Source: Pelodera strongyloides
Lineage: Eukaryota; Nematoda; Chromadorea; Rhabditida; Rhabditidae
DNA length: 64,000 bases
Direction of reading: 5' to 3'
Assembly: GCA_036852015.1 (NCBI GenBank)
Contig: JAANDG010000222.1
Span: 62,001 to 126,000 of the forward strand
The notes below the pieces were generated by a model. It had not been told where the DNA came from. It was given only the letters and a program-made list of their open reading frames with translations, and made no database searches. Positions 22,358-36,000 of the stretch are shown here, piece after piece (within the stretch, counting starts at the first letter, position 1; each line of letters opens with the position of its first letter). A program made the position numbers and the translations under genes.

Positions 22358-24758
22358 GTAAATTTTTCGATCTTGCGAGGGAGCGAGAAAGCATGCGAAA
22401 GAGGGACGTTATAGGGATATTGAAATACATAGAGAGGCGATTTAGAGGCAGAGATAGCTAAAGAGCTGGACAGTAACGTAAAAGAGAAAAAACACAGAAA
22501 AAAACATAGGTGCCAGAGAGAGGGTGAGAAAAAAAAGAATACTGAAGCCAAGAGACAAGCATGGAAGCCACTGGTACATTATATGACAAAAAACTGGCCT
22601 GTAAACGTCTAGTTATCCTCGCCATGCCCATCCTTTTTTGTGCAAAAGGTGTCCGTCAGTGCCACTTGGTTGCTTCTGTAGCTCGCTCTTCCGAGTGCTC
22701 CGCGTTGTTGTGAAGCTTGAAGCTTGAATATCGAGAAACGCATCGAGCTGAAAGTTAGTCGGTTTTAATCAGATATCGAAGAAACACGGAAAAGGAAAAA
22801 ATTGATACTGAATACTCCAAACATAGAAAGTTCCTTAGAAAATTATACCTAAACCGGATCCAAAAACGCGCTACTGCGTGAGAGTTCAATGAGGTAAAAT
22901 TCAATACTATGTAGTAGAACATCGTTTTAGGCACAGAAAGGCATGACCAATTTCTATCTACGATACAGTTCTGATGTTACTGAATCTTTAAAAGTCGATA
23001 ATTCACATAACCAATTCACCTCATTACCTTTATCTCTATTTAGTAGAAGATTACGGGAACCGGAAGGAATCCAGTGCATCTCTAGCCCGTCCTGTACAGT
23101 ACTCAGATTTGAAGTTTAAGTTTTCAGATACGCAAGTTGCTCTTCATAACTGAAAATAAAGTGGCTCGTACAGGAGATAATGCGAATGTAATACACGAGC
23201 TTCGAAATCAATACCAACAGAAGACACAGTCATCGTTGGATAAAGATATAACAGTACAAAGTACAATCATCTAGCGAAAAAAAAAGGAAAAACGTTTAAA
23301 AACGAACTTATTTCAAAAGGAAGGAGTAACTCATACTAAGCTGAAGCAATGATTCATTGATAGTAATTTATGACCCTAAGCTTTATAGCTAAACTTATAA
23401 CAACATAAAAAGTAATGAAACAAATGTCATTTCACTTCGGAGCACTCACGCGACTGAAAATAATTAGCATATAAATTACATTTCACTTGTTTTTGCATAT
23501 CCGCGTTTGCATTCTAATTTTCGTTCCCATGCTAATTTGGGTGCGGAACGTGCGTTTCATTTTTGAGAGAAGGGAGTGATCTCCTATTTGTCAAGAAATT
23601 TCATGATACGTTTCAAAATGCCTATAAAGGTTAACGGAAAATATTAAAACCTACTGTTTAATCGCTGGAGGGATTATTATGGTTGAAATCACTAAATTAT
23701 AACAAAAAAACTCATATAATTAAACTCATATTAAACTCATGTACAATTTTTCTTCCGTAAAGAAATGTGTCGAATTGTTTGTACATTACAAAATCATTGT
23801 TTTGTTTATTAAAAGAAAAGGATTAAACTATAATTTGTTGGCTTCATTAGATGGTCTCCTGCTACCTCAAACTAATTAGGTTTATCATGAATATTTCTAA
23901 AGTATATCACAGGAAGGAAAATTGTTTGTAGGTTAAAAAACAAGGGCACAAACAAGTGTTGGCGCGCACTAAAATATAGTTTGTAGTTGGATCGGAGAAC
24001 AATGCCATAGGCACAATTGTACGTATTGTGTGAAGACATTAGGAGGGAAAAGGAGGAACCGATTTGGTGACCACTTGATGACCTTGTCATGACCAAGTTT
24101 TCTTGGAAACTGGTGTCAATTAGTCATCACATGGCCACCAAATGGACACTGAACGGTCACCCAATGTTTTCGATGAAAACCATGATGACCGGCTTCTGAC
24201 GTTTTTCTGTGGCCTGGGATATTATTCCATTTTTCATTCCCAATTACCTGAAAATATTATTCGTAGTCTCCGCATTACCTCTGTAATGACTCATGACTGA
24301 GCCCACGGAAAAATGGCATTATTTATGAATTCGTCCGGGTAACGATTTTAGAAGCGATATAAGTGCGCACGAAAATTTCTTTCTATCCTCATGCAGATCT
24401 TTACATGTATGTATATTTGTAGAATTAACGAAAATATAAACATTAATTTCCTGCACTTGTAATTTGTAGGATTTGTAGCAATATTTATTGTTTAGATGTA
24501 CTGTTTTTGTTATTTTTGTACTTTTAGTTATGACCTACGACCTACAGCTGAATTCATATAGTACAGCTGAACAAATAAAGGTCATGTATATTGTTGCTTT
24601 CATAATAGAACATTGTTTTTTGAAATTATTTTGTTTGTGAATTATTTTCAGTACCTATTCCTATTTTAGGTGACAAAGTGTTGTTTGGACTGGAATTGAC
24701 CTGAAGTTTATGCAAATACGGGCTGATCGCATGGTATTTCTCTAGAAGGCCTGGCCTG
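22358..24758. other. Long intergenic stretch, no gene recognised
   Basis: There are no recognised protein, RNA or terminal-repeat signals. Around 24060-24200, TGACCA/TGGTCA words recur loosely. The last 150 bp form the promoter region of the gene at 24812. Confidence 0.4.
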
Positions 24759-24766
24759 TATATAAG
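24759..24766 (+). promoter_or_regulatory. TATA box (TATATAAG)
   Basis: TATATAAG lies 53 bp upstream of ATG 24812, the same sequence and nearly the same distance as for the gene at 7143. Confidence 0.6.
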
Positions 24767-24811
24767 AGAGCACTGATCTGAAAAGTAGCCAACGAACTCT
24801 AGCTGCCGAAC

Positions 24812-25815
24812 ATGATCTGCATATCACCACACAGCCTATCACTTCTACTTATTCTCTTTGTCTTCGAAATATATGCTCAAAATGGGGATGAAGCTACACC
24901 TGGACCCATGCCTAATGGAAAAGGTAAGATTATTAAGTATCACGAAGACTGGCCCATGAGGAATCGACTCTAAGAAATCAGAACTTTTTCACCAACGTGT
25001 CTCTTACAATTAGTCACGAAGACATATTTATCTTCTAAAAAAATGTCGTGTAGTGAAACAGTTTATGTACGTACGGTATGTGAAATCGAACGCAAAACAA
25101 AAACTACAACATCAGAGAAATTATGGATGTTTTGAATTTCGACCAGAAACTGAAATGTAGTTAATAAATCACTATTTTAGTCTCACGACCATGTCGGCAT
25201 ACCACGACGTCAGGACAGATGACCTTCCCCACGCTGCCTCCTATAAGGACACCTCCCTCCAAACCGCTGACCCCACCGAGACCAGTCTCCGGTAACTCTG
25301 GTGACAGAGACCCTGGCCCGCTAAACTCTGGCACTGGACATAACGGTGGTGGTCCAACTACCACCGACGCTCCTGGTCCTGTACCAGGTGACGGTCATGC
25401 ACCATTTAACAGTGAAGAAGATAACCATTCACCAATCTCAAACAATGATGTACCCGAAGGCAGGAAAAAACGCCAATTACCTGCTCCACCTCCCGCTCAA
25501 GTACCGCTCACTACTGGCACACCCGGTATGACACCAGGTTTACTAACCCTCCTGTGCACGCCTACCACAGCGGTGCCCCCAATTCCCGGCGTGCCCGGTG
25601 TAACTAATGGTCCTACAGTACCCGGGGGAGCATCATTACCTACTACCCCACCAAGAAGCATTCCAGGAGAACTACCTAAAGGCCTAACTGGAGAGATCCC
25701 CGTGACTACGCCCAACCCATTGGTGCCAGGCGTAACCCCACCACTTGGATTAACCACACCATTGAATGTCCCCGGAATTCCTCCAATTCCTCCACAACCA
25801 CCAGTTGTTGGCTAA
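24812..25815 (+). CDS. Secreted proline/glycine/threonine-rich protein with RKKR site
   Basis: Predicted exons are 24812-24923 and 25181-25815 (GTAAGA..TTTTAG, phase 1), giving 248 residues. Residues 1-23 form a signal peptide (SLLLILFVFEIYAQ core). The rest is a long Pro/Gly/Thr-rich chain, with motifs such as PTLPPIRTPP and repeated PGVPG/TPG turns resembling collagen- or elastin-like linkers. At residues 131-136 it carries EG-RKKR-Q, a furin/convertase-like polybasic site directly after a glycine, with a potential pyroglutamate start on the downstream part. The precursor could therefore be cut in two. One cysteine (residue 42) follows the junction and another lies in LLTLLCTP. Layout matches the small secreted genes at 7-11 kb. 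No conserved domain is seen, and extracellular-matrix or mucin-like use is inference. Confidence 0.7.
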
Positions 25816-26515
25816 ATCGTAAAAACAAATCATACTTTCGTTTTAGAAGAAGTCGTTTTTATTTAATTTTACTCTCCATGTACATATTTAATTTTACACT
25901 CCATGTACATATTTTCTTAACATGTTCCCCTGCGCCCGATGATTTCCCCATGGGAAAATTTACCGAGCTTTTTTTTCTTTCATATTGAAACTGTGTTTTA
26001 TTTTTTATTTTAAATAAAGGCATGATTTAGAAGATTTCAAATAATTGTAAGGCATTGATACACACAAATTAATTTCAAGGTTACACATGGATATTACATG
26101 TACATGTATGATGACGTATACAGAAACTAGATCGAAAGAATTTCATTTTTTTCGTCTAGTAACAAATTCAGGGTGGAAACTGGAAAAAAGGGCTCTCTGA
26201 TGTAACCCAAACTATGTTAGCGCTATCGCGCTAACAAAGGAAACATATCCGGTTTTCCACTTTTTAAAAATAGCTAGCACAAGACTGCCTTTCCAACCAG
26301 TATGTTCCGATACTGTATTAAGAAATGTGGATCGACATTAAAAGGCAGCAAAAGTACTGTAGAACCTAAAGAATTAAAATGTTGTCATATATGAAGACAC
26401 AAGCTAATCGATTAATGAAAAAAAATTGTGACGGGCGCCGACGCGACGGACGGTTACTTTTTTTAACATTGTTTTGCAATATTTTTGCTTTCAATTCGGA
26501 CAAATTTTGTTGACT
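25816..26515. other. 3' flank and intergenic
   Basis: AATAAA at 26013-26018 may end the upstream transcript. A small direct repeat (TTTAATTTTAC(A/T)CTCCATGTACATAT) lies at 25861-25912. No gene is seen. Confidence 0.45.
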
Positions 26516-26749
26516 TAAGGGCGCGTTTAAGATGGCCGAAAGAAAGAAAAAAATGCGTTTTCGGCCGTTCAGGTTGGCCGAAAAGAAAAATTTTAATACT
26601 AAGGGAAAATGAAAAAATACAGTAATTTTTTTCGGGTTTTGTCTGCGTCTCTTGTTTTTGCATTGTCTTTCAAAAGTTTTCTTTTCGCCCAACCTGAACG
26701 GCCGAAAACGCATTTTTTTCTTTCTTTCGGTCATCTTAAACGCGCCCTA
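26516..26749. mobile_element. MITE with GGGCGCGTTTAAGATGGCCG termini
   Basis: The left arm AGGGCGCGTTTAAGATGGCC, followed by GAAAG...GCGTTTTCGGCCGTTCAGGTTGG, is mirrored at the right end, which finishes CATCTTAAACGCGCCCTAA. Arms extend about 100 bp. TTA/TAA borders suggest a TAA-type target duplication. Two overlapping minus-strand frames here merely translate the arms. Confidence 0.82.
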
Positions 26750-27066
26750 AAGGAAATATGTAGGCACTCAAAATGCGCAAAACAACTGCAGGCATGAATT
26801 TAAGAAGGCGACTGAATATGTAAATTCGAATATCCTGATTTGCATGCAAATATGTCGAAGTTCCATGCTATATGCCGATGTATGCAGGCATATGCTAAAA
26901 TTTGCTCCATCAGAACGGTCGGGTAAGCCAGGGTTTCAGTAAACGCGTTTACTATGAAAAAGTTGAACTTTGAAAATCATTTTATTTTAACTGGGAAACT
27001 TTTAATTAATACAGCTTAACTTCAAAAAGGGCATACATATTCCCTTTAACTATTTCCTTTTCTAGG
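26750..27066. other. Upstream region of the PC-esterase gene
   Basis: The region ends in a pyrimidine-rich acceptor, TTTCCTTTTCTAG (27053-27065), directly before ATG 27067, consistent with a spliced-leader trans-splice site. TATGC-rich words occur at 26825-26895. There is no TATA box at a useful distance. Confidence 0.45.
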
Positions 27067-30000
27067 ATGGGTGCTAGTCCGTCCAGGGAAGGGGATTCGA
27101 GGTTTGGGTTTTCTTGTTTTATAGTTAAAATGATTGGCTATTCAAGAAATGTTAATAATCTGTCGTAGCTAGCTTATTAGTTTCCTCTTTAGAGATTGGC
27201 AATTCAAGAAATGTTAATAATCTGTCGTAGCTAGCTTATTAGTTTCCTCTTTAGAGAACGAGGACATGCTGAAGGTGCTGCGCATGTTGACCGACAAGAA
27301 CGTAGAGAGAGATATCGACACGATCGTCACGAAAGGGACCGTGTTGACCAACGACAACGTAGATATACCAGAGACGATAAGAGGTACTCATTTGCATTAC
27401 GGCAGTTCCGTACTAATGACACGCAGCTGCTTGAAAAACTTTGCACCCCTTTTGCACATGCATTTCCTTTCTCTTTATGTGGATATCAACTATACATGTG
27501 AAACTCTATCCACATGTATCGTTGCCATTTAACTGTCTAGACTCGACGAGGAATGGCTGGCGAAAAAACGTGCTCGATGCGAGGAGTTAGCGCTGGCAGC
27601 ACTCAGCGCTGAAACATTGGATTCGGACTCTGACGAAGACGAAGACGAGGTCAGACTCGTTTTTGGAACCGTTGTGAATAGTTAATGATATCTAACTAAA
27701 AATACTCTTCATGTTTTGCTGTTGCTAAAAAACCGCAGTCTCCTGCATATTTTCCTTCAGTTTGCCGAACCACATGTCGATGAGCCCACAGTTGTTGAAT
27801 CTGTGCCGTCCGTCGTTTCCTCCTCGTAAGTTCATTTTCGTCAAGCGTATGATTTTTCTCTATCTTGTATTATTTTAAGTTGAGAACTAGTTATGCCCGT
27901 TTACAAATGGAGTTGCAGTCTTGTGCTTTGCCATGTCCTTAATTTAGTCTGATTTGTAGAGAACGATCGGACAGTGATGTTCATCGTAAAAATCAACCCC
28001 GTTCTGATAGGAGCCGAACTATAAGAGTATCGGATGAACATGAGAAACGAAGTGACCGAGTCCATACGAGGACTATGTTTGTGGTTTTATATTAGTAGCT
28101 GATGATGTTCTAGTTGCGTAGTGCCGAGGAGTGCAAGTTTATCTATGGTCTTTAGAAATATGCATGTCTGTAAGTGTAAGTTACGGTACGCTTAGTAACT
28201 ATGGTAAGGTGCGGGGTGCGGTACGGTTGGTAATCCTTCGCGTATGTCATGTTAAAGAACTCTACCGGTAATTGTGTTGGTATGATATATTACCTTTCCT
28301 TTCTAGAGGACAATTGGAAGGCGGGCGGCACAATGATCGACCTCGAAAAGAGCGCGTGCGCGACCGCTCCCATGCTGAAAGGGAAAGGAGTCGGAGCCGA
28401 CGTAAAAGGCACCAGCTGGACAGAAATGATAGTGGTGACGATGAGATGAGGTACCGTTTTGACGGTTTGTATTACTTTGTTCATACACGTAGTCGCACAT
28501 GAAGCTTCAGTGGGACACATTCCATAGTAGCTTTTGTAGTAGTTTCTAAGCGCTACTTTTTCCAAGAGCTTTGAAACTGAGTGTAGATACATTGGTGACC
28601 TCCCCTCGCTTCTCCTCTGTGACATTGTGTTTGCAGGCGCGATCAGGAATGGCTTGCGAAAAAGCGTGCGGAAAGAAAGAACTTGGCGCTGGTATCATCC
28701 GGAGCCGGAACCTTGGAGATTACACCTATTTACTCCGAGGTTTGCAACCTTGCAACCTAGATTCATTTAGCCTTTTAGCTACCCGCTGTGTGATGTGTGT
28801 GTTTAATTTAGCAGGATTGTTTAATTTCTGTGCGAGTGCATACATTTGTAGACCAGCCGGCTCCCGCCGCCTGAGGCGACTTACATGGAAAAATGATTGG
28901 TTCAGCATGAGCATAGGGCATACTTATACATAAAGCAATAAAGCTTCACACGTATCATATGAAAATCACATAATAGGAAACAATCGCATCTGCATACTTC
29001 GATATTGAGCTGCGAACCTCTTTTTATACCCGAACACGAAATTTGCATTTCCGTAACGCACATCCGTATGCAAATTAGGCTACAGTTACTCTTTTATATA
29101 ATAAAATTGTAGATTGATGCTTACAATGTTGAGATTCGCGCGTACGTTTATTCACGTATGTAAATTCGTAATAGCCTCCGGGGATGTTTGATGCGTGATT
29201 TTACACACACGCACCGTTTTATGCCCGACAGGCTTTCCTTATCAAAAAAATAATATAATTTCGTTTTTTTTTAGATTGGCGAACCACAGTGTGAACCCAG
29301 TGATGATGCGTATGTTTCTTTTCTCCCTCTGCTCTTATTGTACTGTGTCTTTGTAATAAGTAAATAAGTCCTTCTATTGTTATTTCTTAGTATTTTATCA
29401 TTTATATTCATAACCAGCCGGCGACGCCGCCCGAGGCGACTTTGTATTACATTTATTTTATTTTATGCATACGTGAAACGTGGATTCAAAAGTAGTTACA
29501 AAAAAATTGGAGTATGGGTCATATGCTAAAATCCTCGCTTCGCTGTCCTTTTGTTGCTCTAGATTTGCATGTTCTTTGTAGTTTTTTCGTAGTACTTTGA
29601 GCGCCGTCAACTCGCACGGCTGATACGGCACACGCATTCCATATATGCAGCTTTTTTCGGGCTTTTGTGAGAGGGGCGCTCGGGATGTGAGATGGCTCAG
29701 TGCATGGGAACATGAACTACTGAACCAATCCTACTTCCTCAGCGTAACGCACATCATCCAAACGTACAATCAAACAAACGCACAAACAAACAAACAAAGC
29801 TCCCAACTTTATATAATAAGATAATTCATAATATGCATATTCGGATATTGCGATATTGCCGAGTTTTCTGCGAGTGCGAAACTGTAGCAACTCACTTCTT
29901 TCCTTTTAGGCAGACGCACAGTGCTGCTGATGAAGACTGCCCAGGAAGTCCAACATATGGGAGTGCGAGGTTAGGTTTGATTGATGGGGTTCTATTTTAA

Positions 30001-33000
30001 TTTTGAGCGTTATTTTCTTCACGAATTCTATATTTGGACCTACATAACATTCTTGTCCTGAAGAAATGTAGTTCAATTGTTCAATTTAGTTAAGTAGCCT
30101 TGAAATTTGTATTTATTTAGTTAAATAGCCTTGAATCCTTGAAATTTGTACAGTTAGCTCAGTTAGCTGGCATTATTAATTATTATACCAAAACCAAATT
30201 ATAGAGCGCGGATCGACGATGACGATACGAATGATTATGAACATGAACGGATTGATCATAATCAGAATTATCGGAAACGAAAGAGGAGCCATGAACGTAA
30301 AGGATGGAGCCATTTCAATGGAAGTACCCGTACGGACAGGAAGAGGTGACCGGTGTTATGATTACGGTATATCATTCCATGTGTGGTATGTGTGGACAGA
30401 ATCGCGATTTTTTTTGCATATCTATGGTTAATGGTTCTACGGTAGCTATCTGAGAATAAAGTAATGCTGATTGGCTCGTTACAACTCTTGGTCATGAATT
30501 TAGTTTCTTCAATCGATCCCGACCGTCTTCTCGTGATAATTGTATTCGTCGGGACCGAACGGACAAAAAAGAGAAATCGCATACTGGTAGTGGAGCTGCC
30601 CCGGTGCTGACAGATGGAACTAGGCTTACCGGCGGTTCTGATTACGTTGCGCCGGATCTTCCAGAGTGGTTTTCTAGCATGAGAGATCGTGACAGAAGAA
30701 GGAAGAACAGAAAAAAGCGGTAGGACTTTTTTATAATTGGTACATTTACTAGTCATTATCTATGTATTCGCGTATGATGGTGTGGTATGTAAAGAGTAAG
30801 TAATGAAAGCGGGTTCGTGGTATTATGTATTAAGGAAGGAAAGGGGAAGGTCATTTTCATTTGTAAGATTTTGTGTATAATTCAAATTCTTCAGGATTAG
30901 GAGGTCACTGGCACGCGGTATAAACAAGAATGTAAGTTTGTTTTTAATTTTGAGTTGCTATGTTCACTTTGTGGATGGATCCGTACGTCCGTAGATCCGT
31001 TTGTTCCCGTCCGTTTCCTGTGTTAGTGTTTATGAACTTCGCATGCGCCTAAGGAAAACTGGACTGGCTTATTCTTGTTGTGTATTAAGTATTAGGCAAT
31101 TAGGCCACTGTAACTTTTGTTTGATATTGGTGTATGGTGTTACTTCTGGGTTATGTCGTACATTTTAGGCCGATATAAAGCAACCGCCTACAAGCAATTT
31201 GCAGAAAATGAGGGAACTTCTCCCTGGTTTTGTCAGCGAGGCGAGCGAGGTACCCTATTTTTCTTTTCCTTTTCTCAGTGATCGGTAGGCATAGGATTTC
31301 CGATTTACCAGGCTTCGCGAATTGGCGAGGCTCGCAAATCCGATCGATCATTCGATCGTACGTTAATTGGAAGTTTGTTTAGTACTCAGTGCTCAGTCGG
31401 CTCAGTGCTTATACTATACTCATTAGTTTTTGGTCAACAAGTCACGGTGTTCTTTTTAAATGAGACAAATGGTTAACCGGTCTTTGATTCGTATTCATTC
31501 AGGTACGGAAGTAACGAGATAAATTTTCTTGGAAATTTGGATGTCAATTGTCACTTTGCTCAGTGCTCAGTCAGGTCAACAGATGCTGTCGGTTATCACT
31601 TGTCACTTGCAGTCTCATTGTCTCACTTATTACCAGCCTGCCTTGTACTAGTAATAATTATCCCACTTAATAATTTTATGATCTATATGATGTGATTATC
31701 ATTACCAGAAACATTGGACGATATCCGCGAATGAAATAAGCAGGCTAGTTTTTTTCAAAACTTATTTTGTAGGCATATTGATGTGTAAGGTATCAGTTCG
31801 GGCAATAGTTTTTTGTTGTTGTTATATACTAGGTATTGTATGGCTTTCAACATATGGAGCCGACGGGAGCGTGCACAAGGGCACAAGCACAGGCCAGTTT
31901 AGTCAGTTTAACTTTTGCCATGTGGCATGAGCTCGATTATTTACAATTATCATTATGAACTGTTTAAGGGTTAGTAATTCATATTCATTGCTCCATATCC
32001 AATTCGCTGTATTCCGTTTTATTTGTATATAATTATTTATAGTATGATATTATGTGTTCTGTATTATGCACTTTTACATTGTACATACTCTTTTTACATT
32101 CGCACATGGTTTTTTTTCTTACTTTCTACTTTGTACTTTGATTTTTTCTTACTTTCTACTTTGTACTTTGATACACGTTTTTCTATATCTATAATCTATG
32201 TTTCTCCTGTGTCTTGTTTGGCTGGCATGTGGCATGCAGTTCGACTTTATGAATACCACTTTATTCAGACATACAATCATCACACATAGACTTAAGCATG
32301 TAGAATCCAGGGTCGCGTTTTTTCCAGAAGTCGGGGGTCTTCATTGTAGTTCCATAAAACGTTAGATAAAACACTGCTGATGAGATGTTGCTTGATAAAT
32401 AACACTGTGCCTTTCTCTTTTCTGTTGTGTGGACTGAAAACTATGATTCCAGTATTTTATCTCTTTGGTTTCAGTTATCTGATATTCTGATTATCTCCCG
32501 TCATTTATCTTTATATCATAATTTCGCATTTTGCTATCGCTTTGGATTTATTTCACGTATAGTTTTCAACTTTGATTTCGTACACGATAAATTTTTATTA
32601 TTATTATATAATTTACTTCATGAATCTATGTAAATGCATTGTTATATCTTTGAGGGATTGATCCACTGTCCGTTATTATTCATTAATTTTAATTATGGCT
32701 GTTAGGACATGTCACTTTCACTAATAAGATTTTAAATTCTGTCGTTCGTCATCGCTGGGCCAAACCCGTGACTCTTATCGCGGGCACGGTTTTTTGTGGA
32801 TAAAACACTGCTGATGAGATGTTGGTTGATAAATAACACTGTGCCTTTCTCTTTTCTGTTTTGTGGACTGAAAACTATGATTCCAGTATTTTATCTCGCT
32901 GTTTTCAGACTTTTCAAAGGATGGGTTCTTTTGGAGGATTAGACTTTGGCGATGTGTTTCCTTACGACCACAAATTCGTCAGAACTCTGTTAGAAGAGAC

Positions 33001-36000
33001 CCACACGCTATTCATTGGAGATTCATGTAAGTCAGTAATGTCAAAAATTGAAACTAAACTAACTTAGGGATCTATCAAGTTTTTTTACGCAAGTCTTGTG
33101 AAGAGTGCTATGTGATTGCTGTAGGGTTGTTTTTCGTCGTGATGAAGCCAGGGCAGGGCATAAACCTCGCCGGTGAGTCCGGAGGTGGTTCGCGAAATTC
33201 TCTCTGTTTGTGATACGTTTCCGATAAATTTCTCTCGTACCACCGCCGAGTTTCCCATGCCTAATATGCTAATCAGGAGGTGGTTCAGCCACGAGCCCTC
33301 CTAGTTCACCGGCGTGTTTAGGTTATGGCTTTTTTGCACCAAGCTGCCCGAGCTTGTTTTTGAAGTTACGTATTAACATTTTTCAGTAATGCGAGGCGTG
33401 TACAAGGATATTTTGTCCCAGATTTCTTATTACTCGACACCTGAGGAGCGGTCACGTCTGTGCCCTGATAGGGTTTTGAAGTCACGAATGGAACCTTCTT
33501 GCTTTGGTGATCGTCAGGTATTCTGTTGTTTTTGGTACACTTTCTTTTGTATCTTCTTTCTGTAAGTGTCTGGTCGTTTGTCGCATCCTGATGGTTAAAA
33601 GGATAACGCTGTGATGTAGCTTGGCAGATGCTTATGAAGAGCAAGCCGAAAAATACAACTAAATTAATCTTTGTGATTTTACTTTGTTCAAGATTTGTAG
33701 GGTAAGGACTAAGGATATCGATATGGTATCGTTTTTTCGTTTAGATCGATATGGAGCCCTATCAGCAAGATCGCGTCTTTGTTCAAGCCCGGGAGTACCA
33801 AGACGAAAGTATCCTGATGCAGTTTCACTTTACCACTAGGTTAGTCAGTTATGTACCAATGTACCGTGGTTTATAAGCATGTCCGTGTGGTTTGGTTTCA
33901 ATTTTGTCTCGTTAGTCGAGTACGATAGTTACTATCTACATCTACTGTCCCACTGTCCGTCTTTTATTCCGCCATTCCGACGGTGGACAGTGGGTCCGTC
34001 GTCCGTGTCCGTGTGACCCAGTTTTGTGCCCAATTCCGGCTGATAGTGAAACACGTCTTATGTTGAGTTTACTTACAATGTTGTTCAGGGTGTTCAAGGT
34101 TGACATGGAAAATATGCTGGCAAGATTCAAGGTGGAAAACCGTTATCCGGACATTGTCTACATTTCATCGTGTCTTTGGGACATCTCCAGATATCATGAA
34201 ATCAGAGAAAATGACAACCAGGATGCTGATGATGGTCGGTTCTTTACTTTTGTTATAAGTGTTATTTACTCGTTACTTTTATCGACTTTAGGAAACCACA
34301 TCATATGTGTAGTCCATTTTCTCTTCTGGTATTTCACTCTATCGGGAAATTATGTGATCCTGTGCGTGAGCTGTGCGGACCGGGACGGCAATGCTTTTGG
34401 CCTTTTTTACCACTTTTCCCTTTTCTTTTAGAGAGAGAGAGAGAGAGAAACATCCACCATGAAGCTTAGCTGGTGAGCTGGAAAGTGGAAATTGTTTTGT
34501 TTCTGACCTGACCCGCGTGACCGACAATTTTTTTTCTTTGTAAAACACGTTGCCTATTTTCAGCACAAGGACAGTTCGACCAGCGCCGAATTGTTTCGGA
34601 ATACGTTCACCGGTGATTCACAGTTTTTTTAAATTTGTATCGGTATGTGGCGCGCCGTATGTAGGATGTGGTACACAGGTACACTCAGAGTAATTGCTGT
34701 GTACCCTTTGCTTTGCTTCATGTTTCGCATCTTCATCCAAGCGACGAGCGCCGGATTGCGTATTCGAAGAAAGTGCCCATTGGTTTTTGGTGTAGTGGTG
34801 GTGGGAGAATAAGTACTATTTATTGAAGTTCACGTTACGGTTCCGTTCGACGTTGTATGTCGGCTTCGGCTTGTTTCAGATTCGAACTTCTCTTCCGCCG
34901 CATGCGCGCCGTCCTTCCCGCATCGACCACTATCGTCCTTGTTCTGATGCCGCACTGTTGCCCGAGCAAGGAAGAATGCGCGTATGTCTTTATTCACACT
35001 TGACCTTACGTTCTTATTTATTTCTGTACGGAATTTTTTTCTCTATGGACATTTGAGAGATTAGATGTTTCATCTAAATGTTATTAGAAATTGATGAGAT
35101 GCGTAGCTGCAGTTTTTTGTCTTTATCTCAGACATTATTCGAACAACTTTTTTCCCCGTTTAGAGGAAATTTACCGAGCAATTGAGAAATAGTTAATGTA
35201 GTATATTGGTAATAAAATACTCATTTTCAGATTCAACAACTACAATTCAACAAGAGCGTCGAACAAAATGGTACTGAGGTATGTTCTTGTGCTCTACGGA
35301 TACGCATGTTGTGTTTAACTCTAAATTGAGATACGCTGTGTGCTTTGGCTACATTTTTATTTATTTTTGCGAGTAGAATTTCTAAATGCCAGTGGTAATG
35401 ATGTTGTTATCTGAATGTTTCTTTACATTCTCGGTCTGAAGCCTGATCAGTTTCAATGTTCAGATTATCTTTCAGTGACTTGTTAGCTAAATTGCCAAAT
35501 AACTGGCAGCTGCTTGTGCGCAGTATTGGCTATTGGCATTGAACAGTTTTGTAATTTTTGTTGTATTTTTTTGTGATGTGAAATAGAGTATAATGGAGAA
35601 TTGTGTATTTCAGAGCCCTATTTTCGAAAGTCAACAATCAGGCGGCACAAATTGCTCGTAAGGAAGGCTTTTCTGTCGTGGATCTCGATTTTTACATGCG
35701 ACACTCTGGCTTTGAAGACCTGAGAGTCAAGTAGGTCCTCTTTTGTTTTGTGAATTTGTAATGTGGTGGTGATTTCATGATTCCATGCAGTTATTGTTAT
35801 TAATTACCTTATTTAGGTCACAATTAAACTGTTGTATAAGATCTGGATCTGGGGTGGCGATTGCGTGACTCCATGTAGTTATTGTTATTATTTACCTTAT
35901 TTACGTCACAGGCAAACGTCTGGTATAATGAATGCAGCCGCAGCAGTGTCCTATGTACTTTGCCTGTGTCTCGTTTATCAGTTTCTTGGTGACAAATCGG

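Noticed and set aside
22109..22551. Long frames on both strands
   Set aside because: They run through a (GA)n microsatellite and give Glu-Arg or Leu-Ser repeats, an artefact of the dinucleotide run.
26366..26797. Frames of 60-120 codons near 26.5 kb
   Set aside because: They translate the two arms of a MITE; the plus and minus products repeat the same residues because the arms are inverted copies.
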